From: an uncultured Eubacteriales bacterium
GTDB lineage: Bacteria; Bacillota; Clostridia; Christensenellales; UBA1242
Direction of reading: 5' to 3'
NCBI GenBank assembly: GCA_948695535.1
Contig: CAPRTS010000001.1
Location: forward strand, 62,001-126,000
Length of the DNA: 64,000 nucleotides
Shown: piece by piece, positions 27,034 to 35,133 of the stretch
Numbering within the stretch: position 1 is the first letter of the stretch
How the letters are laid out: each line of letters starts with the position of its first letter
Notes under the pieces: model-generated
What the model was told of the DNA's origin: nothing
The model's input: the letters and a program-made list of their open reading frames with translations, nothing else
Database searches by the model: none
Made by a program: the position numbers and the translations under genes

Positions 27034-27972
27034 ATGGGGAAAATTTCGTTGATCTTACCAGTTTATAACGAACAAGTGATTTTACGCGACGTCCTGAATA
27101 AATACTTGGCCGATTTGGAAAATATTCGTGCACAACAAGGTTACGAATGGGAAGTGGTTGCGGTAGACGATTGCAGTGCTGACGAGTCTAAGTTAATTCT
27201 ACTGGATTATGCCAAAAAGTACCGTAATTTCAAAGTGGTTTCGTTAGCTAATCGGTCAGGTAAACACGCGGCGGTCAGCGCTGGCTTTACGGCAACGACC
27301 GGAACGGTAGTAATGACCGCGGAAATTGATTTACAAAACCCGATGGGCTTGCTCGGTGAAATGTTAAAAGAGCACTTAACGACGGGCGTGCCGATTATTT
27401 ATGGGTACCAAGAATTCAGCGGTTGGAAAAAACGTAAAGCCTTCATGACCGACCGTATTACACGTTTCGCGTGTCGGTTGTTTTTGATTGATGGTTACTT
27501 TACCGGTATTGTTAACGCGGAACTGTACGCCGCCGACGTGGTGGACGTTTTGCGCCAAAATCCAGTGAAAAATAAATACATGCGCACGATGAACAACTGG
27601 GTTGGTTGGGAAAGTCGTGAATTTTGGTACGCCCGTGAGTACAGTGACGATGAAGCCAAGATGAAACAGGAACAACTGCGGGCGCGCAGTCGCCATTACC
27701 AAGGTTATAAACGTCGGGGCCACGAAAATTCGGGTACTAAATGGTGGGCGCTGCTGTGTATACTGTTGGCGGCGGTTGCGTTTGGCAGTGCTGTTTACAT
27801 GGTGTCACGCGTTGATGTGCTGTATACGGGAATGATGTTTATTTTAGGTTTCGCATTTGTGGCCTTAGCAATTATGTTCTGGTTGCGTTCTTTGTTGCTG
27901 ACGCGCATTGGCAAACTGAATTACCGTGCCGGCGAAATAATTTACGAAATCAAGTCCATACTAAACAAATAA
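27034..27972 (+). CDS. Family 2 glycosyltransferase with C-terminal membrane anchors
   Basis: GT2 enzymes of the dolichol-phosphate-mannose-synthase type move a sugar from a nucleotide donor to a lipid carrier. The 312-residue protein begins KISLILPVYNEQVILRDVL, has VAVDDCSADES (donor-binding aspartate) near residue 46 and the metal-binding MTAEIDLQNPMG (a DLQ variant of DxD) near 95. Two membrane segments follow, about residues 236-256 and 264-286. Basic QLRARSRHYQGYKRRGHE precedes the first one. Acceptor unknown. It lies between fba and gap, with a leader ending at a real AAGGAGA site for gap. Confidence 0.9.
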   Translation: MGKISLILPVYNEQVILRDVLNKYLADLENIRAQQGYEWEVVAVDDCSADESKLILLDYAKKYRNFKVVSLANRSGKHAAVSAGFTATTGTVVMTAEIDLQNPMGLLGEMLKEHLTTGVPIIYGYQEFSGWKKRKAFMTDRITRFACRLFLIDGYFTGIVNAELYAADVVDVLRQNPVKNKYMRTMNNWVGWESREFWYAREYSDDEAKMKQEQLRARSRHYQGYKRRGHENSGTKWWALLCILLAAVAFGSAVYMVSRVDVLYTGMMFILGFAFVALAIMFWLRSLLLTRIGKLNYRAGEIIYEIKSILNK

Positions 27973-27996
27973 AGTAAAAAAGGAGAACAAAAGAAT

Positions 27997-29004
27997 ATGG
28001 TAAAAATTGGGATCAATGGTTTTGGGCGCATTGGGCGTTTAATGTTGCGCAATACTTTACAACGCAAAGACGCGGTGGTTACGGCGGTTAATGACCCGTT
28101 TGTAACGTTAGATTACGCAGCGTACTTATTAACGTATGATACAGTACATGGTAAGTTGGACGTGGCGATTAAAATTGATACCGAGCATAACGCGTTAATT
28201 ATCGCGGGGCAGAGCATCAAATTTTACGCCGAAAAAGAGCCAATTAACGTACCATGGGGACAAAACAATGTGGACGTCGTGATGGAGGCTACGGGGGTAT
28301 TTACTACTGCCGAAAAATGTCAAGCCCATTTGCAAGCCGGTGCTAAGAAAGTCATCATTACCGCCCCAGCCAAAGATACTGTGACCCCGACTTACGTAAT
28401 GGGGGTTAACGAGAAAAATTACCAACCTGACCAAAAAATTATTTCCAACGCATCGTGTACGTCGAACTGTATTGCACCGTTGTGTAAAGTCGTACACGAA
28501 AACTTCGGTATCGTTGAAGGTTTGATGACCACAGTGCACGCGGTGACCGCCACCCAAAAAACGGTAGATGGCGCTAGTGGTAAAAATTGGCGTTTGGGAC
28601 GGGCGGCTTACGATAACATGATTCCGTCGACGACCGGGGCGGCCAAAGCGGTGGGCTTAGTCATTCCCGACCTGCAAGGTAAATTGACGGGCACCAGTTT
28701 GCGCGTCCCCGTGGCCAACGTGTCTTTGGTGGATTTAACTTGCCGTTTGGCGAAATCCGTCACGGAAGCCGAAATTTGCGCCGCGATTAAGAAGGCTTGT
28801 GACCACGAAATGAAAGGCATTATGGAATACACCGAAGTCCCGGTGGTCAGCAGTGACATCATCGGCAACCCGCACACCGCGGTGTTCGACGCCAAGGCCA
28901 GCGTGTTCTTGAACAACAACTTCGTTAAACTTTTCGCCTGGTACGATAACGAGTGGGGATACAGTGTAAAGACCGTAGATTTAGCGGTACATATTAGCAA
29001 GTAG
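27997..29004 (+). CDS. gap: Glyceraldehyde-3-phosphate dehydrogenase
   Basis: It oxidises glyceraldehyde-3-phosphate to 1,3-bisphosphoglycerate with NAD. The 335-residue protein has the family length. It begins VKIGINGFGRIGRL (NAD loop), contains the active-site SNASCTSNCIAPL near residue 150, the phosphate-binding TTVHAVTATQKTVDG near 175, and ends WYDNEWGYSVKTVDLAVHIS. AAAGGAGA lies 8-9 nt before the ATG. Downstream is a hairpin followed by a degraded copy of the gene's own last ~40 nt (see findings). Confidence 0.99.
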   Translation: MVKIGINGFGRIGRLMLRNTLQRKDAVVTAVNDPFVTLDYAAYLLTYDTVHGKLDVAIKIDTEHNALIIAGQSIKFYAEKEPINVPWGQNNVDVVMEATGVFTTAEKCQAHLQAGAKKVIITAPAKDTVTPTYVMGVNEKNYQPDQKIISNASCTSNCIAPLCKVVHENFGIVEGLMTTVHAVTATQKTVDGASGKNWRLGRAAYDNMIPSTTGAAKAVGLVIPDLQGKLTGTSLRVPVANVSLVDLTCRLAKSVTEAEICAAIKKACDHEMKGIMEYTEVPVVSSDIIGNPHTAVFDAKASVFLNNNFVKLFAWYDNEWGYSVKTVDLAVHISK

Positions 29005-29015
29005 CGTGCCCACGA

Positions 29016-29042
29016 GTTATCTGGCACATGGTGACAGATAAC
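29016..29042. repeat. Dispersed hairpin element, copy 1
   Basis: Arms of 12 bp (GTTATCTGGCAC and GTGACAGATAAC) with one mismatch and a 3-nt loop. The inverse complement closely matches 54948-54970. It lacks a T-tract, so it is not a standard terminator. Confidence 0.7.
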
Positions 29043-29077
29043 GGGGATACAGTGTCAAGACTTTGACCTTGCGGTTT
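29038..29077 (+). repeat. Degraded copy of the gap 3' end
   Basis: GATAACGGGGATACAGTGT here repeats the gap segment at 28946-28967 (GATAACGAGTGGGGATACAGTGT, minus 4 nt), and similarity continues to GCGGT. It sits just beyond the hairpin element. Confidence 0.6.
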
Positions 29078-29121
29078 TAATCAAAAATTAAAACGTTAGA
29101 AAATTAACGACCTAACCCAGC

Positions 29122-29143
29122 CCAAACGCGGGGTGGCGTTTGG
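29122..29143. repeat. Perfect 8-bp hairpin before the lipoprotein gene
   Basis: CCAAACGC and GCGTTTGG separated by 6 nt. Not followed by a T-run on the plus strand. Confidence 0.5.
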
Positions 29144-29152
29144 ATAAAATGG

Positions 29153-29187
29153 TTGTCATTGGTAATAATCGGTGATACGATTTTATC
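29153..29187 (+). promoter_or_regulatory. Lipoprotein gene promoter, leaderless layout
   Basis: TTGTCA (29153-29158), 17-bp spacer, TACGAT (29176-29181), 6 nt to ATG 29188. Confidence 0.65.
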
Positions 29188-29697
29188 ATGAAATATAAAA
29201 AACTGAGTAAATTGGCAATTGTCGCGTCGGCCAGTATGCTACTGGCGGGGTGCCCAAGTGATTATGAATATGCAACTTTAAAAAAATACCAACGCCAAGC
29301 TATCCAAGAGAAACTGGAACGTATGACCGCGGCGGACGCCGATTTTTATATTCGCCAAAAGATGGACGGCTTGCACCGGTATCACTTTGAAACCGTCAGG
29401 TCGGTGGCGGAAAAAAGTGATCACCTTGTGATGACACGCCGGATGCCGACCGTTGATGATGGTCTTTATTTAGATTATTGGGCTGCACACGACACCAACG
29501 GCTCTTTTATCGACGAGTATGTTGATTACGCGATGCTTGACGACCACATGGAAAATGACGTAAAAAGTCACGTCGAACGCGAATTTCTGCGTTCGCAAAA
29601 GGCAATAAACCAAGCCGAACGTCGCCGTAACCGTTTGGAACAAAAAAGTGACAAATTGCAACAGCGAATTGACGAACTGAATGGTTTAACCAGATAA
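29188..29697 (+). CDS. Small lipoprotein of unknown function
   Basis: The 169-residue product has a basic start (MKYKKLSK), a hydrophobic stretch and the lipobox LLAGC at residue 22, so it should be lipidated and anchored on the outer face of the membrane. The mature part is charged and helical. The last 45 residues (VEREFLRSQKAINQAERRRNRLEQKSDKLQQRIDEL region) look like a coiled coil. No enzymatic motif. A terminator follows at once, so the gene stands alone. Confidence 0.8.
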   Translation: MKYKKLSKLAIVASASMLLAGCPSDYEYATLKKYQRQAIQEKLERMTAADADFYIRQKMDGLHRYHFETVRSVAEKSDHLVMTRRMPTVDDGLYLDYWAAHDTNGSFIDEYVDYAMLDDHMENDVKSHVEREFLRSQKAINQAERRRNRLEQKSDKLQQRIDELNGLTR

Positions 29698-29712
29698 TTA
29701 CTCGCAACCCTT

Positions 29713-29750
29713 AAAAAGCACGACCAGACCGGTCGAGCTTTTATTTTTTT
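29713..29750 (+). terminator. Rho-independent terminator after the lipoprotein gene
   Basis: AAAAGCACGACC and GGTCGAGCTTTT pair around a short loop and run into a T-rich tract (TTTTATTTTTTT). Confidence 0.85.
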
Positions 29751-29826
29751 GGTGGGTACAAGTAAGTCAGCGGGTTAGCGGATAATGCCAAAATGGTGTC
29801 GTAGTCGTCGTCGGGAGCGGCCGGTG
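29741..29826 (-). pseudogene. Relic of an RNHCP gene 3' end
   Basis: Minus-strand reading gives PAAPDDDYDTILALSANPL followed by TYLYPPKK and a stop; the intact gene at 31181-31516 ends AAPDDDYDTILELSANPL then TYLYPRKH. About 61 of 71 nt match between 29752-29822 and 31192-31262. The upstream part of this copy is gone and the MFS gene stop lies just beyond. Both copies have the same orientation. Confidence 0.8.
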
Positions 29827-29850
29827 GCCATTTGGTAGGGCTGGGCGTAG

Positions 29851-31110
29851 CTATTTGGTGCGGGGTGTGTTTTCGGTAACATTGTCCGCAGTAGCCTGCG
29901 GTCGGCGGAATAAAATACAGTACAAAATTAGTGTCAAGACAGCGATTGCGGTGGCGCCGAGAAAAATCATACGGTAGACCAAGGCATTGTTTTGTCGGTT
30001 AATGCCAAAAATTGATAGCAGCGTAATCACGATGCTGGAAAGACCGACAAAGAATTTGCAAACGGAAACGTACATGGTTTTATTGTCGGCGGAAGCGTAT
30101 TCGTAAATTCCATTAGACTCAAAAAGGGCAAAGCCCGCACGCCCAAAACCAAAAAAGCAGTAGATTAACGGCAAAAGATAAATTAAGGTCTGCTGGAAAA
30201 CCGCTAAACTAAACGTGAGAATAATCAGAGCGATAAAACTGCACGAACCGCAAAGTTTATAGTTATTGTGTTTAAGTGCAATTTTACTAAATACCCAGCC
30301 ACCCAAAATGTTGGCTGAATAATTGATTAAAGTTAGCACCGTAATGTAGGTAAAACTTAAACCAAGGTAACTAAGTAAATACAAACTTAAAAAGCAGGTT
30401 CCCAAATTATAGGCAAAATTATAAAGGGTTGTGACCACGATTATTTTGGCAAAAGCTTTGTCTTTAAGTGGGGTTGTGAGTGTCGCTTTTAAGGAAATTC
30501 GCTCTTGCTCTAACACGGGTGGTTTGTCTAATTTAATCCGTAAGATTACGTCCAGACTGGTGATAGTAAAAATACAAACAAAAATCAAAAGGTAAACGTA
30601 GTAAGAGTGGTAGTAGTCTAAGATGAAACTTAACAAAAATTGGATTAGTGTCGCCATAATCACGACCAAAGTGTTCTTTTGCCAATAGAATTTTTTCGCG
30701 TCGTCTGAGTGTAAGGTTTGCATGCGCCAATTCACAAACGGAGCATAGGTAATTTGTGCACAAAGGGAATTAATTGTAATTAGGGTTAAAAATAAGGCGG
30801 TTTTGGCAACTGGGTTAGGAATTAAGCACAGTAGTATTAAGCAAAAGAAAGTAATGCGGGAAAAGTAGTAAATGGCAAGAACGGTCTTTTTGGATTGCTT
30901 GATGCGCGAAAAAAGTGGGGCACTAAAAATTTGCACAATGCAAAATAAGACCCTTAACGACAGAAACAGCGAGATAAGTTTTTCGTTTAAGCCTAAATAA
31001 ATGGCGTAACCAGTAATTAGTGCCGAACAACTTAATTCATTGGCGATGTTGTCCAGCGATACCGCTAAATACAATCTTCGGTAATTCTTTCGGTAGGAGT
31101 GTTCTGCCAT
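29851..31110 (-). CDS. Major facilitator superfamily transporter
   Basis: The 419-residue protein has about twelve hydrophobic segments typical of MFS carriers, with SRIKQSKKTVLAIYYFSRI as a cytoplasmic loop near residue 70 and a long hydrophilic loop near residue 205 (LDKPPVLEQERISLK). The substrate cannot be told. The start is ATG 31110, preceded by AAAGGA; an upstream TTG (31113) is less likely. Its base use is richer in A+T than its neighbours, and it is bracketed by two copies of an RNHCP gene end, so it probably arrived by transfer or rearrangement. Confidence 0.9.
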   Translation of the reverse strand: MAEHSYRKNYRRLYLAVSLDNIANELSCSALITGYAIYLGLNEKLISLFLSLRVLFCIVQIFSAPLFSRIKQSKKTVLAIYYFSRITFFCLILLCLIPNPVAKTALFLTLITINSLCAQITYAPFVNWRMQTLHSDDAKKFYWQKNTLVVIMATLIQFLLSFILDYYHSYYVYLLIFVCIFTITSLDVILRIKLDKPPVLEQERISLKATLTTPLKDKAFAKIIVVTTLYNFAYNLGTCFLSLYLLSYLGLSFTYITVLTLINYSANILGGWVFSKIALKHNNYKLCGSCSFIALIILTFSLAVFQQTLIYLLPLIYCFFGFGRAGFALFESNGIYEYASADNKTMYVSVCKFFVGLSSIVITLLSIFGINRQNNALVYRMIFLGATAIAVLTLILYCILFRRPQATADNVTENTPRTK

Positions 31111-31156
31111 CAATAATCCTTTCTCTTTAGTATAAATAAATTTTCGGTTTGGTCAA
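31111..31156 (-). promoter_or_regulatory. MFS gene promoter with leader
   Basis: TTGACC (31156-31151), 16-bp spacer, TATACT (31134-31129), then an 18-nt stretch with AAAGGA before the ATG. Not leaderless. Confidence 0.7.
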
Positions 31157-31180
31157 GGTAAGGTAATTCCGTATTGGTTT

Positions 31181-31516
31181 TCAATGTTTGCGCGGGTACA
31201 GGTAGGTTAACGGGTTGGCGGACAATTCCAAAATGGTGTCGTAGTCATCGTCGGGGGCGGCTTTGTTGTTGTGGTATTCACCACAGGTGTCGCAATGGTA
31301 GTTGATGATTAAACCTTTTTTGCTGTTGTGTTCAATACCAATCGGCACTAATTCGCCGTGACAGTCGTTCGCGCGATCGCCGGGGTTAATGTCGACGTGC
31401 AAAGAATACAAGCAACGGGGACAATGGTCCCGCGAAGTGGTGTACAACGGGGGAACTTGGTACCCACAATGCACACACACGAAACCGGCGTCGTTTTTGA
31501 CGAAGGTTTTACTCAT
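31181..31516 (-). CDS. RNHCP-domain zinc-ribbon protein
   Basis: The 111-residue protein has three CxxC pairs (CVHC near residue 14, CPRC near 33, CDTC near 75) and the RNHCP domain pattern (KNDAGFVCVHCGYQVPP near residue 6, DHCPRCLYSLHVD near residue 32), a small zinc-binding family of unknown function. The start is ATG 31516, which overlaps the ftsH stop by 8 nt; an in-frame start at 31567 would overlap ftsH more and gives a non-family N-terminus. A copy of its last 26 codons lies at 29741-29826. Confidence 0.88.
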   Translation of the reverse strand: MSKTFVKNDAGFVCVHCGYQVPPLYTTSRDHCPRCLYSLHVDINPGDRANDCHGELVPIGIEHNSKKGLIINYHCDTCGEYHNNKAAPDDDYDTILELSANPLTYLYPRKH

Positions 31517-33938
31517 GGTCGTGCGGTTCTTGATGCGTTGCAGTTTGGTCGGCGGGTTTAGTGCCATTGGTTTTCGTCCTTTTGTTGGTGGTTGGTTTGC
31601 TGGTGTTGGCTTTGGTCGCCGTTGTCTTTTTCGCGGCCGGCGTTTTGGTTGGCGTAGTGGGTTTGGCTGTGGTGGTGGTGTCGGTCGGCTGATTAGTTTG
31701 ATCAGTAGTTGGCTCAGCGGGTTTTAACACCAGCGGGGTGTCGGTGACGATAGGTTCGCCCGCGGCCGCAGCCAACTGGCTGGGATATTTTTCCAACGAC
31801 GCAAAGTCAATCGTGGGGATCGGTGGCATTTTTAATTGTTTACGCACGAATTCCCGCGCCAAATCACAATGTTTTTTTAATTGGCTGATGTGTTCTTCGG
31901 TAACCAGTTTTTGCTCCAAATGCAATTGAGCGATTTCCAAAGAGCGGTTAAGTAACGGTTCTAATTGTTCCATTAAGGCCGCAATCTTTTCGTCGGTCGT
32001 GGCTTTGGCTTGTTGTTCGCGACGAGTTTTAATCGCCGTTTCAATGTCTTTTACCGTTTTGCCAGCCATGACTAAATTGATGTCGTCGGCGTAAATAGTT
32101 TCGTTGTTTAATAACAATTCCGCCATAACTTTGACTTTGTCAGTGTTTTCGCGCAGTAATTTTTGGCATTGCGTCATCGCGTTGTTAATTAACGCTTTGA
32201 TTTCGGCGTCAATCGTGGATTGCAAAGATTCACTGACCTGTTTGTGGTTATAAACACGTAACGCTACTTCATCTTCTTTGCCGTAGAACAGTGGCCCTAA
32301 CTTTTCGCTCATGCCCCATTTGGTAACCATGTTGGTCGCCAATTCGGTGGCCACCTTGATGTCGTTCGAGGCGCCCGTGCAGATGTCGCCGACAAACATT
32401 TGTTCGGCACAACGGCCACCTAATAACATCACCAAGCGGTTTTTCAACATGGTTAGGCTTTGGTGGTTGTGTTCGTTTTGGTCGTTAGTTAAGGTGTAAC
32501 CGGCCGCCATGCCCCGGGGGATAATGGAAACTTCTTGCACTAATTGGTCGGGCATTAAAATCTTGGCCACAATCGCGTGCCCGGATTCGTGGAAAGCGGT
32601 AATTTTTTGGTCTTCTTTGGTAATAATCCGCGATTTTTTTTGCGGGCCAATGATGACTTTGTTAATGCCTTCGGTAATATCCTGCATCGTAATTTTACGG
32701 TGGTTGGCTTTGGCGGCGATAATCGCACTTTCGTTTAATAAGTTTTCCAAGTCCGCACCAGTAAAGCCACTGGTAATCTTAGCGACCCGTTGCAAATCCA
32801 CGTCACCCATGGGCTTGTTTTTGGCGTGCACTTTTAAGATCTTTTCGCGACCTTCGACGTCGGGTACCTGCACTACAATTTGGCGATCAAAACGACCCGG
32901 TCGTAGAATGGCGGGGTCTAACACGTCGGGGCGGTTGGTGGCCGCGACGACAATTACGCCTTCCGATTTGGAGAAACCGTCCATTTGTACCAGTAATTGG
33001 TTCAAAGTTTGTTCGTTTTCTTCGGCAACGCCCGAAGCCCCGACGCCACGCATGCGGGCAATCGAGTCTAATTCGTCTAAGAAAATAATCGCGGGGGCGT
33101 GGGCTTTGGCTTGCTCGAACAAGTCACGCATACGCGCGGGGCCAACGCCGACCAGCATTTCGGAGAAGTCACTACCCGACAGTGAGAAGAACGGCACTCC
33201 GGCTTCGCCGGCAATCGCTTTGGCCAGTAAGGTTTTACCGGTACCTGGTTGTCCAATCAGCAACACGCCTTTGGGAATGCGCGCCCCCATGTCAATGTAC
33301 TTCTTGGGGTTGCGTAAGAAATCGACAATTTCGGCCACTTGTTCTTTTTCTTCGTCAATACCGGCTACGTCAGTGAAACGCGTTGGCCCGTTAAAAACAA
33401 CGGTGGCACGATTTTGGGTCATATTGCCTAAACCGCTTTTGCCCGACATTCCGCGCCATAAAACAAAGATTACGCCACCAATCATAATTAAGTATAAAAC
33501 GGGCATTACCCAATCTAACCACGATTCAGGTGTCGCGCCCGAAGCCACCATTACGCCTTGGCAGTCCGCCAAGATTTCGCGAACAATGCCCGTGGAGTCG
33601 TACATGGTATACGACGCGTATTTTTGCAGTAAACTGCCATTGTTGGTCAGTGATTTTTGTTGTTCAAAGGTCAGTTCGTCAAAAGTTTTTTGGGTCACAA
33701 TATAATAGGTATAATCGACTTTGTAAACCCCATAGATTTTATTGGCGTCAACATTTTGGTGCCAGCCGTCACCGTCTTCATTTTTTACCATGCCGACCGC
33801 TTCGCGGAAAGCATCGACCGTCATGGTGGGCAGGGTCTTGCTGGGCGTGGCTAATTGCACTAACAAAATAATCGCGACAATTGCGACGATCAGCCACAGC
33901 CAATTAAACTTTTTCTTTTTAGGTTGTTGTTGTTCCAT
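31509..33938 (-). CDS. ftsH: ATP-dependent zinc metalloprotease FtsH
   Basis: FtsH is a membrane-bound hexameric AAA+ protease that degrades unstable membrane and cytosolic proteins. The 809-residue protein has a membrane segment at 14-29, an extracellular part, a second segment near 142-162, then Walker A GQPGTGKT near residue 228, Walker B IIFLDELDSIA near 285, the SRH motif ATNRPDVLDPAILRPGRFDR near 335, and the zinc motif HESGH near 450. It is longer than the usual 600-700 because of a T/K/P-rich disordered tail from about residue 725 to the end. ATG 33938 is 9 nt from its -10 box. Confidence 0.97.
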   Translation of the reverse strand: MEQQQPKKKKFNWLWLIVAIVAIILLVQLATPSKTLPTMTVDAFREAVGMVKNEDGDGWHQNVDANKIYGVYKVDYTYYIVTQKTFDELTFEQQKSLTNNGSLLQKYASYTMYDSTGIVREILADCQGVMVASGATPESWLDWVMPVLYLIMIGGVIFVLWRGMSGKSGLGNMTQNRATVVFNGPTRFTDVAGIDEEKEQVAEIVDFLRNPKKYIDMGARIPKGVLLIGQPGTGKTLLAKAIAGEAGVPFFSLSGSDFSEMLVGVGPARMRDLFEQAKAHAPAIIFLDELDSIARMRGVGASGVAEENEQTLNQLLVQMDGFSKSEGVIVVAATNRPDVLDPAILRPGRFDRQIVVQVPDVEGREKILKVHAKNKPMGDVDLQRVAKITSGFTGADLENLLNESAIIAAKANHRKITMQDITEGINKVIIGPQKKSRIITKEDQKITAFHESGHAIVAKILMPDQLVQEVSIIPRGMAAGYTLTNDQNEHNHQSLTMLKNRLVMLLGGRCAEQMFVGDICTGASNDIKVATELATNMVTKWGMSEKLGPLFYGKEDEVALRVYNHKQVSESLQSTIDAEIKALINNAMTQCQKLLRENTDKVKVMAELLLNNETIYADDINLVMAGKTVKDIETAIKTRREQQAKATTDEKIAALMEQLEPLLNRSLEIAQLHLEQKLVTEEHISQLKKHCDLAREFVRKQLKMPPIPTIDFASLEKYPSQLAAAAGEPIVTDTPLVLKPAEPTTDQTNQPTDTTTTAKPTTPTKTPAAKKTTATKANTSKPTTNKRTKTNGTKPADQTATHQEPHDHE

Positions 33939-33967
33939 AACTAATAGATTATACTATTTATAGCCAA
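33927..33967 (+). promoter_or_regulatory. uvrC promoter
   Basis: TTGTTG (33927-33932, inside the ftsH start), 17-bp spacer, TATACT (33950-33955), 12 nt to ATG. The leader would be about 5 nt. Confidence 0.6.
33939..33953 (-). promoter_or_regulatory. ftsH -10 element
   Basis: TATAAT on the minus strand (33953-33948), 9 nt before the ATG. The -35 is weak (TTGTCA would be 15 bp away). It overlaps the uvrC -10 box. Confidence 0.6.
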
Positions 33968-35092
33968 ATGACAATGATAAATATTAAGGAAAAATTGAAA
34001 ACTTTGCCGACCGACCCCGGTGTCTACGTGATGAAAGACGCGGATGGCACGATTATTTATATCGGCAAAGCCAAAAATTTGAAAAACCGGGTGTCGTCGT
34101 ATTTTATCGGGGCGCACGACGCCAAGGTCACCGCCATGGTGGCGCACATTGCCGACTTAGAGTGGTTCACCGTGGCGACCGAAAACGACGCGTTGTTTTT
34201 GGAAGCCAATTTGATTCACAAACACCAACCCAAATACAACATCTTATTAAAAGACGATAAGAAGTTTCCGTACATCAATATCGACGGCGATAAAATCAGT
34301 GTCGTGCGCACCAATAAGGGCAGTGGTCAATTTTACGGGCCGTACTTTAACGGGATTTACGTTAAGTATTTAATGGATATTATCCGCAGTGTCTACCACG
34401 ACAATCCGCAGTTGGCGGCGGAGTTTCTGTCCGGCAAACGTTACGACGAAGTGGCGGCGATTTTTACCGACCGCATGAACAAAGCCAGTGCTATGCAACA
34501 GTTTGAACTGGCGATTGCTTACCGTAACGTCTTATATATGTTGAAGCGTTTGCAAACCCGCGCCCGGGTGCAAACTACCGCCGAAGACGCCAACGCGTTT
34601 ACCTTGGGGGCGTGTCGGGAACTGGGCGAGTTATTGGGACTGGCGAAAACGCCACGCCGCATTGAATGTTACGACATTTCGCACACGGCCGGAGAGTACG
34701 TGGTCGCGTCCATGGTGGTTTTTATTGACGGGGCGCCGGACAAAAGCCAGTACCGCCGTTTCCGTATTAAGCACGGTTTAGGTAATAACGATTTTTTGTC
34801 AATGCACGAAGTTTTGGGGCGCCGTTTACGGCACCGCGAATGGGATTATCCCGATATTATTGTGATCGACGGGGGCAAAGGCCAACTGCACGCGGTGGAC
34901 AAAGTGCCCGGCATTACTTTTATTTCCTTGGCCAAACGTTTCGAACTGGTCTATACCACCACCCAAGACGAACCGCTTGTGTTGCCGTTACGCAGTTACG
35001 CGTTGCGTTTGTTGCAACGCATTCGTGACGAATCCCACCGTTTCGCAATTACTTATCACCGTAAATTGCGCGACAAAATTCGCACCGAATAA
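33968..35092 (+). CDS. uvrC: Compact UvrC-type excinuclease subunit
   Basis: UvrC makes the two cuts in nucleotide excision repair. This one is 374 residues against about 600 normally. The N-terminal GIY-YIG nuclease is whole: LPTDPGVYVMKDADG, IIYIGKAKNLKNRVSSYF near residue 30 and FLEANLI near 79. The UVR helix pair is at about 158-190 (RMNKASAMQQFELAIAYRN). The RNase H-like nuclease follows at once: RIECYDISHTAGEYVVASMV near 237, IVIDGGKGQLHAVD near 297, ending DESHRFAITYHRKLRDKIRTE. Missing are most of the cysteine linker, about 100 residues before the RNase H domain, and the C-terminal (HhH)2 DNA-binding domain. Both catalytic centres look intact. Nothing resembling HhH lies downstream. 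Confidence 0.92.
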   Translation: MTMINIKEKLKTLPTDPGVYVMKDADGTIIYIGKAKNLKNRVSSYFIGAHDAKVTAMVAHIADLEWFTVATENDALFLEANLIHKHQPKYNILLKDDKKFPYINIDGDKISVVRTNKGSGQFYGPYFNGIYVKYLMDIIRSVYHDNPQLAAEFLSGKRYDEVAAIFTDRMNKASAMQQFELAIAYRNVLYMLKRLQTRARVQTTAEDANAFTLGACRELGELLGLAKTPRRIECYDISHTAGEYVVASMVVFIDGAPDKSQYRRFRIKHGLGNNDFLSMHEVLGRRLRHREWDYPDIIVIDGGKGQLHAVDKVPGITFISLAKRFELVYTTTQDEPLVLPLRSYALRLLQRIRDESHRFAITYHRKLRDKIRTE

Positions 35093-35098
35093 AACCGT

Positions 35099-35133
35099 TT
35101 GCCGTAGGGTGCTTTATGTATTATAATATTTTG
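35099..35133 (+). promoter_or_regulatory. Promoter of the GAAC-repeat locus, leaderless layout
   Basis: TTGCCG (35099-35104), 17-bp spacer, TATAAT (35122-35127), 6 nt to ATG 35134, which is directly followed by the tetranucleotide tract. Confidence 0.75.

Noticed and set aside
29122..29143. Hairpin before the lipoprotein as terminator of gap
   Set aside because: No T-run follows on the plus strand; called only a hairpin.
32509..33705. 398-codon frame antisense to ftsH
   Set aside because: It is the shadow of the well-conserved ftsH gene on the other strand; the translated sequence has no family features.
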